From the NCBI GenBank assembly GCA_964645285.1, contig CAZYDR010000024.1, forward strand, positions 1 through 38,114: a stretch of 38,114 nucleotides of DNA. Reading direction: 5' to 3'. The position numbers and the translations under genes were made by a program. How positions within the stretch are numbered: position 1 is the first letter of the stretch; every line of letters starts with the position of its first letter. Below the pieces are notes generated by a model, which was not told the DNA's origin, did no database searches, and saw only the letters and a program-made list of their open reading frames with translations. Shown here piece after piece: positions 1 through 7,229 of the stretch. The DNA comes from JAYZAP01 sp964645285. GTDB taxonomy: Bacteria; Pseudomonadota; Alphaproteobacteria; JAAXGF01.

Positions 1-2
1 CC

Positions 3-1004
3 ATGGCCGGCACGGCGACCTGCTCGGGCGAGGGCGGCATGATCCCCGACGAGCGGCGCTATTCGTCCAAGTGGTTCTATCAGAACATCCAGTCGCGATA
101 CGGCTTCAACCCGCATCACCTGCAACTGGCCGACGGCTGCGAGTTCTTCATCGGCCAGGGCTGTAAGGTCGGCCTCGGCGGCCACCTCATGGGCCAGAAG
201 GTCACCGACCAGGTGGCCGAGATGCGTTCCCTGCCCGCCGGTATCGACCAGCGCTCGCCGGCGCGCCACCCGGACTGGCTCGGCCCCGACGATCTCTCCC
301 TCAAGATCGAGGAGATCCGCGAAGCCACCGACGGCCAGATTCCGATCCAGCTCAAGCTCGGTTCGGCCCGGGTCTTCGACGATGTCCGCATGGCGGTCAA
401 GTGCAACCCGGACTCGATCTATATCGACGCCATGGAAGGCTCCACCGGCGCCGGCCCGCACCTTGCCACCGAGGAGACCGGGGTGCCCGGCATCGCCGCC
501 ATCCGTCAGGCCCGCAAGGCCATCGACGAACTCGGCAAGGCCGACGACATCACGCTGATCTACGCCGGCGGCGTGCGTAACGGCGGCGACCTGGCCAAGG
601 CTTTGGCACTCGGCGCCGACGCGGTGGCCATCGGCACCTCGGCCATGATGGCGCTGAACTGCAACAAGGACATCCCCGAGGCCGACTTCCCCAACGAGGT
701 CGGCGTCGAGGCGGGTTACTGCTACCACTGCCACACCGGACGTTGCCCGGTTGGCGTGGCGACCCAGGACCCCGCCTTGCGCGCCCGACTCGACCCGGAC
801 GAGGCGGCCGAGCGGGTCTACAACTTCCTGCACACCCTGACCATCGAATGTCAGATGATGGCGCGGGCCTGCGGCAAAACCGACGTTCACTCGCTGGAAC
901 CCGAGGATCTCGCGGCCCTGACCATGGAGGCTTCCGCCATGGCCATGGTGCCGCTCGCCGGGACCCAGCACACGGTCGGTCGTCCCGACATGACCCGTTA
1001 TTAG
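3..1004 (+). CDS. Glutamate synthase-like FMN-binding protein (GlxD/MgsC family), 5' partial
   Basis: This is the C-terminal 333 residues of a protein related to the FMN/synthase domain of glutamate synthase (GltB), in the stand-alone form known as GlxD or MgsC. Visible features are SGEGG near the start, KVGLGGHLMGQKVT around residue 55, QLKLGS, a glycine-rich phosphate-binding stretch IYAGGVRNGGDLAKALALGADAV split over residues 187-209, and a cysteine cluster CYHCHTGRCPVG near 241-252. The Cys spacing is C-x2-C-x4-C, whereas classical GltB has C-x5-C-x4-C, so an iron-sulfur cluster is plausible but not certain. The Met at position 3 is probably internal and the gene begins outside the window. 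Family members work with separate amidotransferase and GXGXG-domain subunits, which would lie upstream. The exact substrate (glutamate, N-methylglutamate or other) cannot be told from this fragment. Confidence 0.85.
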   Translation: MAGTATCSGEGGMIPDERRYSSKWFYQNIQSRYGFNPHHLQLADGCEFFIGQGCKVGLGGHLMGQKVTDQVAEMRSLPAGIDQRSPARHPDWLGPDDLSLKIEEIREATDGQIPIQLKLGSARVFDDVRMAVKCNPDSIYIDAMEGSTGAGPHLATEETGVPGIAAIRQARKAIDELGKADDITLIYAGGVRNGGDLAKALALGADAVAIGTSAMMALNCNKDIPEADFPNEVGVEAGYCYHCHTGRCPVGVATQDPALRARLDPDEAAERVYNFLHTLTIECQMMARACGKTDVHSLEPEDLAALTMEASAMAMVPLAGTQHTVGRPDMTRY

Positions 1005-1014
1005 GAGAGCCGAT

Positions 1015-1404
1015 ATGAGCGAAGACAAAGATATCGACCGCTTCCTCAACACGGACGGCATCGACACCGACCGCGAACAGGAAATCGGCCAGCACATCGG
1101 CTATCGCTACGACATCAACCTGCTGCCCGACTACTCGCGCATCACCCCGTTCCTCCAGAAGTACCTGGAGATCATGGGCTGGGATGACCTCAACTGGCTC
1201 GAGGACATCCACATGGGCTACGAGGAAGGCCGCTCGGCGGTGTTCGACCGCAACATCAACGGCTGGGTCACGGTGCCCGAGGACGTGGAACTGCCCGACA
1301 ACCAGCAGGACCGGGACATGATGGCCCGCGAACTGCTGATCAAGTTCCAGATGTCACCGAACCACCCGCTGGTCGCCCTCAAGGAAGCGTACAAGAAGTT
1401 CTAG
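1015..1404 (+). CDS. Small acidic protein of unknown function following the glutamate synthase-like gene
   Basis: A 129-residue, soluble, acidic protein that starts 10 bases after the GlxD/MgsC-like gene behind a good ribosome binding site (AGGAG), so the two are almost certainly co-transcribed. It has no signal peptide or membrane segment. It contains aromatic and acidic patches (GWDDLNWLEDIHMGYEEGRS near residues 62-81) and a lysine-containing C-terminal helix. I do not recognise a named domain. Its position suggests an accessory subunit or regulator of the glutamate synthase-like complex; this is inference from context only. Codon use matches the neighbours. Confidence 0.75.
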   Translation: MSEDKDIDRFLNTDGIDTDREQEIGQHIGYRYDINLLPDYSRITPFLQKYLEIMGWDDLNWLEDIHMGYEEGRSAVFDRNINGWVTVPEDVELPDNQQDRDMMARELLIKFQMSPNHPLVALKEAYKKF

Positions 1405-1435
1405 GGATTTCCCGGTTTGAGCGGGTAGGCGTCGG

Positions 1436-1987
1436 TCATTCCGAGGCCAGGGACCAGTCCGGGGTGAAGGCGACGATGCACGGTGCCCCAGGCAACGACG
1501 GATTGAACATGGCGTTGTGCCAATAGGTCGACTGGTAGGCCGGATCGTCCTCGGCCAGGATGGTGACCGCCGAGGGTAGTGAATAGCGCTGGTTGAACTG
1601 GTCGAATTCGAGCACGCATTGGCCGGCCTCGACCAGCCTGACGGCGAGTTTCGAGTCCGGGACGAACAATGCGGTCATGACACCGTTGAACTGCCGTGAG
1701 GTCTGATAGTAGGCCGACGACAAAATCCTGAGCCCGTCACCGTGGCGTTTTTCGGGATCATGGGTCTTCTTGACGATATGGCGAAACTGGGCGGCGGACC
1801 CGGCTGCATCGGCCTCTATGAGAATGACGATGACGGCGGGCGAAATCTCATGACCATCGACCGCCGTCACCCGCGGCCGCATGCCCGGTGACGGCCGGCC
1901 GTCATACTGGCGCATGGCATGCTGGCGCACACGGCATTGCCAGCCGATGAAGCGGGTGCGAAACTGGTTGTCGGATTGCTCGCTCAT
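1436..1987 (-). CDS. Conserved-looking protein of unknown function coupled to the response regulator
   Basis: A 183-residue protein with no signal peptide or membrane helix. The N-terminal part has a Trp/Cys/Arg-rich stretch (FIGWQCRVRQHAMRQ, residues 13-27) followed by GRPSPGMRPRV. I have an impression that this pattern recurs in alphaproteobacterial proteins of unknown function, but I cannot verify it here. Its start codon overlaps the stop codon of the upstream LuxR-type regulator in an ATGA arrangement (1984-1987), a sign of translational coupling, so the two products are probably needed together. The convergent gene on the plus strand ends 31 bases away. No function is proposed. Confidence 0.7.
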   Translation of the reverse strand: MSEQSDNQFRTRFIGWQCRVRQHAMRQYDGRPSPGMRPRVTAVDGHEISPAVIVILIEADAAGSAAQFRHIVKKTHDPEKRHGDGLRILSSAYYQTSRQFNGVMTALFVPDSKLAVRLVEAGQCVLEFDQFNQRYSLPSAVTILAEDDPAYQSTYWHNAMFNPSLPGAPCIVAFTPDWSLASE

Positions 1988-2655
1988 GCCCCATGCGCCG
2001 CGCCAACAGCCCCACCGGGCCAGCCGAGGCGAAGCGCCAGGGTCGCCGCCTGGGTGCGGTTGGCGACATCGAGCTTGCGCAGCACAGCCTTGAGATGAAC
2101 CTTGACCGTACCCTCGCCAATGGACAGTTCCTGGGCGATGGCTTTGTTGGACAGACCATCGATGAGCCGGTCGAGAACCTCGCTTTCGCGCGGCGTCAGC
2201 TTGTCGAACAGATTGGCGCTTGTATCGACCGCCACGTCGACATCACCAGACAGGCCGGCCCGGGTCATGACAATTGGCGGCACATAAATCTCACCTGCCA
2301 GAACCAGAGACAGCACATGCTGAAGAACCTCGGCGCGGGCCGACTTCAAGACATAGCCGCGCCCCCCATGGGCCAAGGTGCGGCCAACATCGGCCGGGTC
2401 CTCGGACGCCGACAGCGCTATCAGCGGTGCGTTTCCAAGTAACCGAGCCAGAGTGCCTATATCTTCGAACCCGAGCGTGCCGGGAAGGCTAAGACTGACC
2501 AGCGCAAGATCGAAAGCGGCGAGTTTTTTTATCTGTTTCAGGGCCGAATTATAGGAATCAGCCTCACAGATTTTGGGGGTCGTATCCACTTCGGCTACTA
2601 CATGACGTAGGCCTTCGCGAAATAAAGCATGCTCGTCTGCTATCAGAACTCGCAT
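1984..2655 (-). CDS. NarL/LuxR-type response regulator lacking the phosphoacceptor aspartate
   Basis: A 223-residue two-domain regulator: receiver domain (about 1-115) and LuxR helix-turn-helix (about 148-212, LTPRESEVLDRLIDGLSNK followed by the IAQEL and GTVKVHL recognition segment). The receiver acidic pocket D7/E8 and the conserved lysine K104 are present. The residue at the phosphorylation site is Ser54 (ALVSLSLPG where NarL proteins have LDLxMPG). It is therefore probably not activated by classical aspartyl phosphorylation. No histidine kinase gene is adjacent. It reads away from the ammonium transporter gene across a 288-base intergenic region and is translationally coupled to the unknown protein downstream. 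A role in nitrogen control is inferred from context only. Confidence 0.88.
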   Translation of the reverse strand: MRVLIADEHALFREGLRHVVAEVDTTPKICEADSYNSALKQIKKLAAFDLALVSLSLPGTLGFEDIGTLARLLGNAPLIALSASEDPADVGRTLAHGGRGYVLKSARAEVLQHVLSLVLAGEIYVPPIVMTRAGLSGDVDVAVDTSANLFDKLTPRESEVLDRLIDGLSNKAIAQELSIGEGTVKVHLKAVLRKLDVANRTQAATLALRLGWPGGAVGAAHGA

Positions 2656-2943
2656 TTTTCCCCAACCATCTTGCGCTGCTGTATGTCTTCCAACACACTG
2701 TTTTCACAGGAAAATAGATGCTCGCGCCTCCCAATACGGCCATCCACCGGAGGTTATTCTATCCCCTATGGGATATCTCGTTTGACCCATTGTAACGCGA
2801 ATCCATTCCAACCGACAATCTTTCTCTCTTTGAGGTCATCACGACGCCGGGACTTCAATACGGGGAAGATTGAGTGAATTTTCGAGTGGGAGTGGCCGGG
2901 CGGGGCTCCCGATGAACCGCCTAACCTAGGACGGGGGTAGATC
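2656..2943. other. Divergent intergenic region between the regulator and the ammonium transporter
   Basis: 288 bases with lower GC than the flanking genes, serving both divergent genes. It contains a short inverted repeat ATCCC-CTAT-GGGAT at 2761-2774 and a TTGACC hexamer at 2782, but no convincing -10 box at the right distance. I looked for a sigma-54 -24/-12 element, common before ammonium transporter genes, and saw none that fits. A ribosome binding site (GGGGGTAG) precedes the transporter start. An ORF at 2629-2877 has no coding character. Confidence 0.4.
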
Positions 2944-4305
2944 ATGGATAACGATGTTGGTGCGCTAACAACCGTATTTACTGAGTTTTACTATTGGATC
3001 ACGGTCGCGTTGATGTTCCTGATCCACGTCGGCTTCTGCATGTACGAAGTGGGTGCGAGCCGGCGCAGAAATCACATGCACACGCTGATGAAGAACTCGA
3101 TGCTGATCCCGCTGGTCACCATCACCTGGTTCCTCTTCGGCTGGTGGATTTACTGGGCCTTCGCCGGCGGTCCCGGCATCACCGGTGGCATCGGCCACCC
3201 GGTTGATTTCGCCTCGGGCTATACGCCGTGGAGCGAAGGCATGGGTCCCCGCCTCGACGACCGTATCAGCGGCGTGTTCTGGGCCGCCTTCCTGCTGTTC
3301 GCCTGGACCGCGGCGTCGATCGTCTCGGGCGCGGTGATCGAGCGAATTCGCTCCTTCGCGTTCTGGATTTTCGCCATCCTCATCGGTTCGGTCACCTGGT
3401 CGATCGACGCCGCCTGGGGTTGGAGCTACGGCGGCTGGATGGTCGAAATTCTCGGCTATCACGACGCTTATGCCTCGGGTGTCATCCATGCCATTGCCGG
3501 CGGCTGCGCCCTCGGCGTGCTGGTGGTGCTCGGTCCTCGTCTCGGCAAGTTCGCCGCTGACGGCACGCCGCGTGACATCCCGCCGCACAACGCTTGGCTG
3601 GTCTGCATCGGGCTGTTCCTGATCTATACCGGCTTCTGGGGCTTCTACGTGGCCTGTAACGTTCCGCTTGCGACCACCGGCTACATTGACGGTATGATCA
3701 CCGGCGCAACCCAAACCGCGACAACGATCTACCTCACGCCAACAACGCTCGGGGCGATCACGGTGAACTTCCTGATGTCGCTCTCGGGTGGCATGCTGGT
3801 CGGCTACATGGTGTCCAAGGGCGATGCTTTCTGGACCTATTCGGGCGGCCTCGCCGGTATCATCACGGCCTCCGCGGGTAACGATCTCTACCACCCGATC
3901 CAGGCCATGATCATCGGCGGCATTGGCACGTACCTGGCCTACAAGATGCACTTCTGGGTCGAGAACAAGTTCAAGATCGACGATGCGGTCGGCGCCGTGG
4001 CGGTCCATGGTTACGCCGGCTTCTGGGGCCTGATCATCGCTGGCTTCGTGCTTTGGGGTCATCCGTCGTCGCCTTACGAGGGCTATGCGGAAATCACCCC
4101 ATGGGGCCAGTTCGCCGGCGCCATCATCATGTTCTGGGTGCTTGGCTTCATTCCCGCCTGGATCGTTGCTAAGATCCTCGCGAGCATGGACTTGCTGCGC
4201 ATTCCGAAGGAGATCGAACTGCTTGGCCTCGACTTCCAATCGAACAAGGAAGCCGACCAGGCGCGGGAAGACGTAGCCGCCGCCGTACGCGCGGAACACG
4301 GCTGA
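2944..4305 (+). CDS. amt: Ammonium transporter (Amt/Mep/Rh family)
   Basis: A 453-residue inner-membrane ammonium channel with eleven expected membrane segments. The twin-histidine pore is intact: H182 in the segment DAYASGVIH (with the structurally required D174) and H355 in AVAVHGYAGF. F112 and F231 sit where the periplasmic Phe gate and the FGF region occur. IVSGAVIER (residues 126-134) matches the family signature. There is no cleavable signal peptide, unlike E. coli AmtB. The protein is slightly long for the family and ends in a charged cytoplasmic tail. A small membrane protein gene follows after 30 bases and both end at one strong terminator. No glnK is adjacent in the window, so PII control cannot be inferred from location. 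Confidence 0.95.
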   Translation: MDNDVGALTTVFTEFYYWITVALMFLIHVGFCMYEVGASRRRNHMHTLMKNSMLIPLVTITWFLFGWWIYWAFAGGPGITGGIGHPVDFASGYTPWSEGMGPRLDDRISGVFWAAFLLFAWTAASIVSGAVIERIRSFAFWIFAILIGSVTWSIDAAWGWSYGGWMVEILGYHDAYASGVIHAIAGGCALGVLVVLGPRLGKFAADGTPRDIPPHNAWLVCIGLFLIYTGFWGFYVACNVPLATTGYIDGMITGATQTATTIYLTPTTLGAITVNFLMSLSGGMLVGYMVSKGDAFWTYSGGLAGIITASAGNDLYHPIQAMIIGGIGTYLAYKMHFWVENKFKIDDAVGAVAVHGYAGFWGLIIAGFVLWGHPSSPYEGYAEITPWGQFAGAIIMFWVLGFIPAWIVAKILASMDLLRIPKEIELLGLDFQSNKEADQAREDVAAAVRAEHG

Positions 4306-4335
4306 GTCCCGGACAGCAAAAACAGGAGATAGATC

Positions 4336-4557
4336 ATGTCTACTACACCGATCGAGACCTGGGCCGTCGACCTGGCCGACGTTACGGTTATCTATCCGTG
4401 GGTCGGAACCGAAGGCATCATGGTGGTGATTACCGTCGTCCTTTGGATCGGCTGGCACGTCTGGCAGGTCAAGCACGAAAATGCCGAATACCGCGACAAA
4501 CTGGCCAAATACGGAGATGATGAAACCATCAAGAAAGCGTTGGACAGCCACCACTAG
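4336..4557 (+). CDS. 73-residue single-pass membrane protein co-transcribed with amt
   Basis: A small protein with one strongly hydrophobic segment (about residues 22-42, GIMVVITVVLWIGWHVW) and a charged C-terminal tail rich in Lys/Glu/Asp (KHENAEYRDKLAKYGDDE) predicted to be helical and cytosolic. The start has a clear ribosome binding site (CAGGAGATAG). It lies 30 bases after amt and directly before the rho-independent terminator, so amt and this gene form one transcript. I do not recognise a family. The arrangement suggests an accessory or regulatory subunit of the ammonium transporter, by analogy with other small transporter-associated membrane proteins; this is inference. Confidence 0.8.
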   Translation: MSTTPIETWAVDLADVTVIYPWVGTEGIMVVITVVLWIGWHVWQVKHENAEYRDKLAKYGDDETIKKALDSHH

Positions 4558-4584
4558 GGTGGCATCGACGTAACGCCTACTATG

Positions 4585-4620
4585 GGGCACCGGGCCATTC
4601 GCCCGGTGCCCTTTTCTTTG
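4585..4620 (+). terminator. Rho-independent terminator of the amt operon
   Basis: A perfect 11-bp stem (GGGCACCGGGC at 4585-4595 with GCCCGGTGCCC at 4601-4611), a 5-base loop CATTC, then TTTTCTTT. It ends the amt/73-residue protein transcript. Confidence 0.95.
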
Positions 4621-4705
4621 CATGAGATGCCGCCATGAACGACGAGCCCAAACAACCGCCGGCCACCGTCACATTCGGCGTTTCACCGGGAAGCGAACCC
4701 ACGGC

Positions 4706-5179
4706 ATGGTCATCGCTGGCCTGTTGGCGGCCAGTGGCGTGGTCAGCCTGATCGCGGCCGGACCTTCCGTACCGGACGGTGAAACCATTGGCCTCGTCGC
4801 CCTGGCGCTTGCCGCGGTGGTCTTCTTTCACGTTCGCCGAACCACGAGCACAACCGGGCCCGCCATGGTGCTCGACGGCGACGGTATCTGGTTTCGCGAA
4901 TGGGGCATGGACGCCGTGCCCTGGCGCTTCATCGCCGGCGTCCGCATGGCCGGCAACCGCCTGCGTCCACTGATCTATATCGAGCTCGACAACAGCGCCG
5001 ACCTGTTTGCTCATATGGAAGCCAGTAGCGGCACCCGGCCGAGCCTTGGTCCCCTGGTCCGCGGCGGCCGTCTGGTCGTTCCCAACAGTGCTCTCGACGC
5101 GCCGCTGAACGAGGTCGCCGTAGCGATTCGGGCGGCCCATGACGACGCCCTGGAGATGGCAAATTCGTCATCGGATTAG
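4706..5179 (+). CDS. Small two-helix membrane protein of unknown function (N-terminus uncertain)
   Basis: From the ATG at 4706 this encodes about 157 residues with two membrane segments (about 2-17 and 28-43), followed by a soluble domain of beta-strand character (VLDGDGIWFREWGMDAVPW). The frame is open back to an ATG at 4622, but that start is only two bases past the terminator and the extra 28 residues are Arg/His-rich and look out of frame. A second frame beginning at ATG 4635 gives a natural-looking N-terminus (MNDEPKQPPATVTFGVSPGS) and would join this frame after one indel near 4700. A frameshift or sequence error is therefore possible. I recognise no named family. Confidence 0.5.
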   Translation: MVIAGLLAASGVVSLIAAGPSVPDGETIGLVALALAAVVFFHVRRTTSTTGPAMVLDGDGIWFREWGMDAVPWRFIAGVRMAGNRLRPLIYIELDNSADLFAHMEASSGTRPSLGPLVRGGRLVVPNSALDAPLNEVAVAIRAAHDDALEMANSSSD

Positions 5180-5354
5180 GCGTTGAATTCCGTTGCTCGC
5201 AAACCCACAAAAGGCTAAGTTTCCGCCGCCCTCACGCACATTCGGTTGAGCCATCTTCGCGGTGCCTGAAAAGGTGGCGAACCGGACAGGATATTCCTAG
5301 GAAAAAGCTGGTACGCCGCGGCAGAATCAATTCAGGACCGGAGACCACAACAGC

Positions 5355-7052
5355 ATGTCGAGTTCGCAACACGCCAACCCCAAATCCGATATCGAAATCG
5401 CCCAGGCCGCAACCATGCGCCCGATTGTCGATGTCGCCCATGACAAGCTCGGTATCGCGCCCGAGCACCTCGAACCCTATGGTCACTACAAGACCAAGGT
5501 CTCACTCGACTACATCAAGACCCTGGCCGATAAGCCGGACGGTAAGCTGATCCTGGTTACCGCGATTACCCCAACTCCGGCCGGCGAGGGTAAGACTACC
5601 ACCTCGGTCGGCCTCGGCGACGGTCTTAACGCCATCGGCAAGAAGGCCATGATGTGCCTGCGCGAGCCCAGCCTGGGACCGTGTTTCGGGGTCAAGGGCG
5701 GCGCCGCCGGTGGCGGCTACGCCCAGGTCGTGCCCATGGAGGACATCAATCTCCATTTCACCGGCGATATCCACGCCATCACTACGGCCAACAATCTGCT
5801 CGCCGCGTTGGTCGATAATCACATCTATTGGGGCAATGAACTCGACTTCGACCAACGCCGCGTCACCTGGCGCCGGGCTCTGGATATGAATGACCGGGCG
5901 CTGCGCCAGATCACCAACTCCCTGGGTGGTGTCGGCAACGGTTTTCCCCGCGAGGACGGCTTCGACATCACCGTGGCGTCCGAGGTCATGGCGATTTTCT
6001 GCCTGGCCACCGACCTCGCCGATCTGCAGACCCGCCTCGGCAACATCATCGTCGGCCAGACCCGCGACCGCACCTTGATTCGCGCCCACCAGCTCAAGGG
6101 CCAGGGGCCCATGGCGGCACTGCTCAAAGACGCCTTGGCGCCCAACCTGGTACAAACGCTCGAACATAATCCGGCGTTCATTCACGGCGGTCCGTTCGCC
6201 AATATTGCCCACGGCTGCAACTCGGTACTGGCGACCACCACGGCCCTCAAACTCGCCGACTACATTGTCACCGAGGCGGGCTTCGGCGCCGATCTCGGGG
6301 CCGAGAAGTTCTTCGACATCAAATGCCGCAAGGCCGGCCTCAAGCCAGATTGCGTGGTGCTGGTGGCGACGATTCGGGCGCTCAAGATGCACGGCGGCGT
6401 CGCCAAGGAAGATCTCAAAAAAGAAAACGTCGCGGCCCTTGAGACCGGCATGGCGAACCTCGAGAAGCATATCCAGAATATCGAACGGTTCGGCGTGCCG
6501 GCGGTGGTCGCGATCAATACCTTCAGCGCCGACACCGAGGCCGAGGTCAACGCGGTCATCGAACGCTGCAAGGCGCTCGGCATCGAAGCAATTTCGTCGG
6601 ATCATTGGGGTAGCGGCGGCGACGGCGCCACCGACTTGGCTCATGGCGTGGTTCGTGTCATCGATGAGAAGCCGTCGAATTTCAAACCGCTCTACCCGGA
6701 CGACATGCCGCTGTGGGACAAAATTTCCACCGTCGCCGAGTCGGTCTACGGCGCCGACGTGGTGGTCGCCGACAAGAAGGTGCGCGATCAGATCGCCCAT
6801 CTCCAGGATACCGGTTTCGGCCATTACCCGGTGTGCATGGCAAAAACCCAATACAGCTTCTCGGCCGATCCCAGCCTCAAGGGCGCGCCAACCGATTTTG
6901 CGGTACCGATCCGCGAAGTCCGGATCTCGGCGGGCGCCGAGTTCCTGGTCGTAGTCTGCGGCGACATCATGACCATGCCGGGTCTGCCGCGGGTGCCCGC
7001 CGCCAACTCCATATCGGTCGACGAAGACGGAAAGATCGTCGGCCTGTTCTAA
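5355..7052 (+). CDS. fhs: Formate--tetrahydrofolate ligase
   Basis: A 565-residue cytosolic enzyme that makes 10-formyltetrahydrofolate from formate, tetrahydrofolate and ATP for one-carbon metabolism. The ATP-binding P-loop is at residues 73-82 (TPAGEGKTTT), followed by LREPSLGPCFGVKGGAAGGG and, later, FANIAHGCNS and TEAGFGADLGAEKFFDIKC split regions typical of the family. The length is normal. The C-terminus (DEDGKIVGLF) matches the usual ending. The start at 5355 follows GGACCGGAGACC at a normal distance. The 175 bases upstream show no recognisable folate or ZTP riboswitch. The next gene is metZ, a methionine gene, so the two share a one-carbon/methionine theme but have separate promoters. 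Confidence 0.97.
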   Translation: MSSSQHANPKSDIEIAQAATMRPIVDVAHDKLGIAPEHLEPYGHYKTKVSLDYIKTLADKPDGKLILVTAITPTPAGEGKTTTSVGLGDGLNAIGKKAMMCLREPSLGPCFGVKGGAAGGGYAQVVPMEDINLHFTGDIHAITTANNLLAALVDNHIYWGNELDFDQRRVTWRRALDMNDRALRQITNSLGGVGNGFPREDGFDITVASEVMAIFCLATDLADLQTRLGNIIVGQTRDRTLIRAHQLKGQGPMAALLKDALAPNLVQTLEHNPAFIHGGPFANIAHGCNSVLATTTALKLADYIVTEAGFGADLGAEKFFDIKCRKAGLKPDCVVLVATIRALKMHGGVAKEDLKKENVAALETGMANLEKHIQNIERFGVPAVVAINTFSADTEAEVNAVIERCKALGIEAISSDHWGSGGDGATDLAHGVVRVIDEKPSNFKPLYPDDMPLWDKISTVAESVYGADVVVADKKVRDQIAHLQDTGFGHYPVCMAKTQYSFSADPSLKGAPTDFAVPIREVRISAGAEFLVVVCGDIMTMPGLPRVPAANSISVDEDGKIVGLF

Positions 7053-7060
7053 ACAGACGC

Positions 7061-7088
7061 TTGACAACGGGATGGGTGCGATTACAGT
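7061..7088 (+). promoter_or_regulatory. Sigma-70-type promoter of metZ
   Basis: TTGACA at 7061-7066 (perfect -35) and TACAGT at 7083-7088 (-10, four of six) with a 16-base spacer. The predicted start of transcription is about 7095, just before the SAM-II aptamer, so the aptamer would be at the very 5' end of the transcript. Confidence 0.7.
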
Positions 7089-7098
7089 ACCCATCCTT

Positions 7099-7155
7099 AC
7101 AGCGCCGATTTGAGCTTCAGCTTGCGGGCGCTTTAAAAGTACAGCTAAAGAGGAG
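7099..7155 (+). promoter_or_regulatory. SAM-II riboswitch aptamer
   Basis: Matches the compact SAM-II pseudoknot found in alphaproteobacteria before methionine genes. P1 is AGCGCC (7101-7106) with GGCGCT (7127-7132). The P1 loop carries GATTTGA. The stretch TTTAAAAGT follows P1. The 3' segment AGCTAAAG (7143-7150) can pair with CTTCAGCT (7115-7122) in the loop to make the P2 pseudoknot, with one mismatch. It binds S-adenosylmethionine. Its 3' strand can alternatively pair with the terminator that follows, which suggests control of transcription rather than only of translation. Confidence 0.92.
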
Positions 7156-7158
7156 GCG

Positions 7159-7190
7159 AATCGCCCCAGCTTAGCTGTGGCGATTTTTTT
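7159..7190 (+). terminator. Riboswitch-controlled intrinsic terminator before metZ
   Basis: Left strand AATCGCC-C-CAGC (7159-7170), loop TTA, right strand GCTG-T-GGCGATT (7174-7185), with one C/T mismatch and seven Ts (7184-7190). Bases 7171-7178 (TTAGCTGT) are complementary to 7141-7148 (ACAGCTAA), the 3' strand of the SAM-II pseudoknot, giving an 8-bp antiterminator. Low SAM would favour read-through into metZ; bound SAM would free the terminator. Confidence 0.85.
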
Positions 7191-7229
7191 CGCCCGGCTG
7201 TCTGGACGATCCGCCTTCGGGAGAATGAC

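Noticed and set aside
2656..2943. Sigma-54 promoter before amt
   Set aside because: No GG-N10-GC element with the expected flanking bases at a suitable place.
2965..4623. 552-codon open frame opposite amt
   Set aside because: It mirrors the amt gene in high-GC sequence and its product is Asp/Gly/His/Arg-rich without domain features; amt is certain.
5180..5354. Folate (THF) or ZTP riboswitch before fhs
   Set aside because: None of the conserved core segments of these classes could be found.
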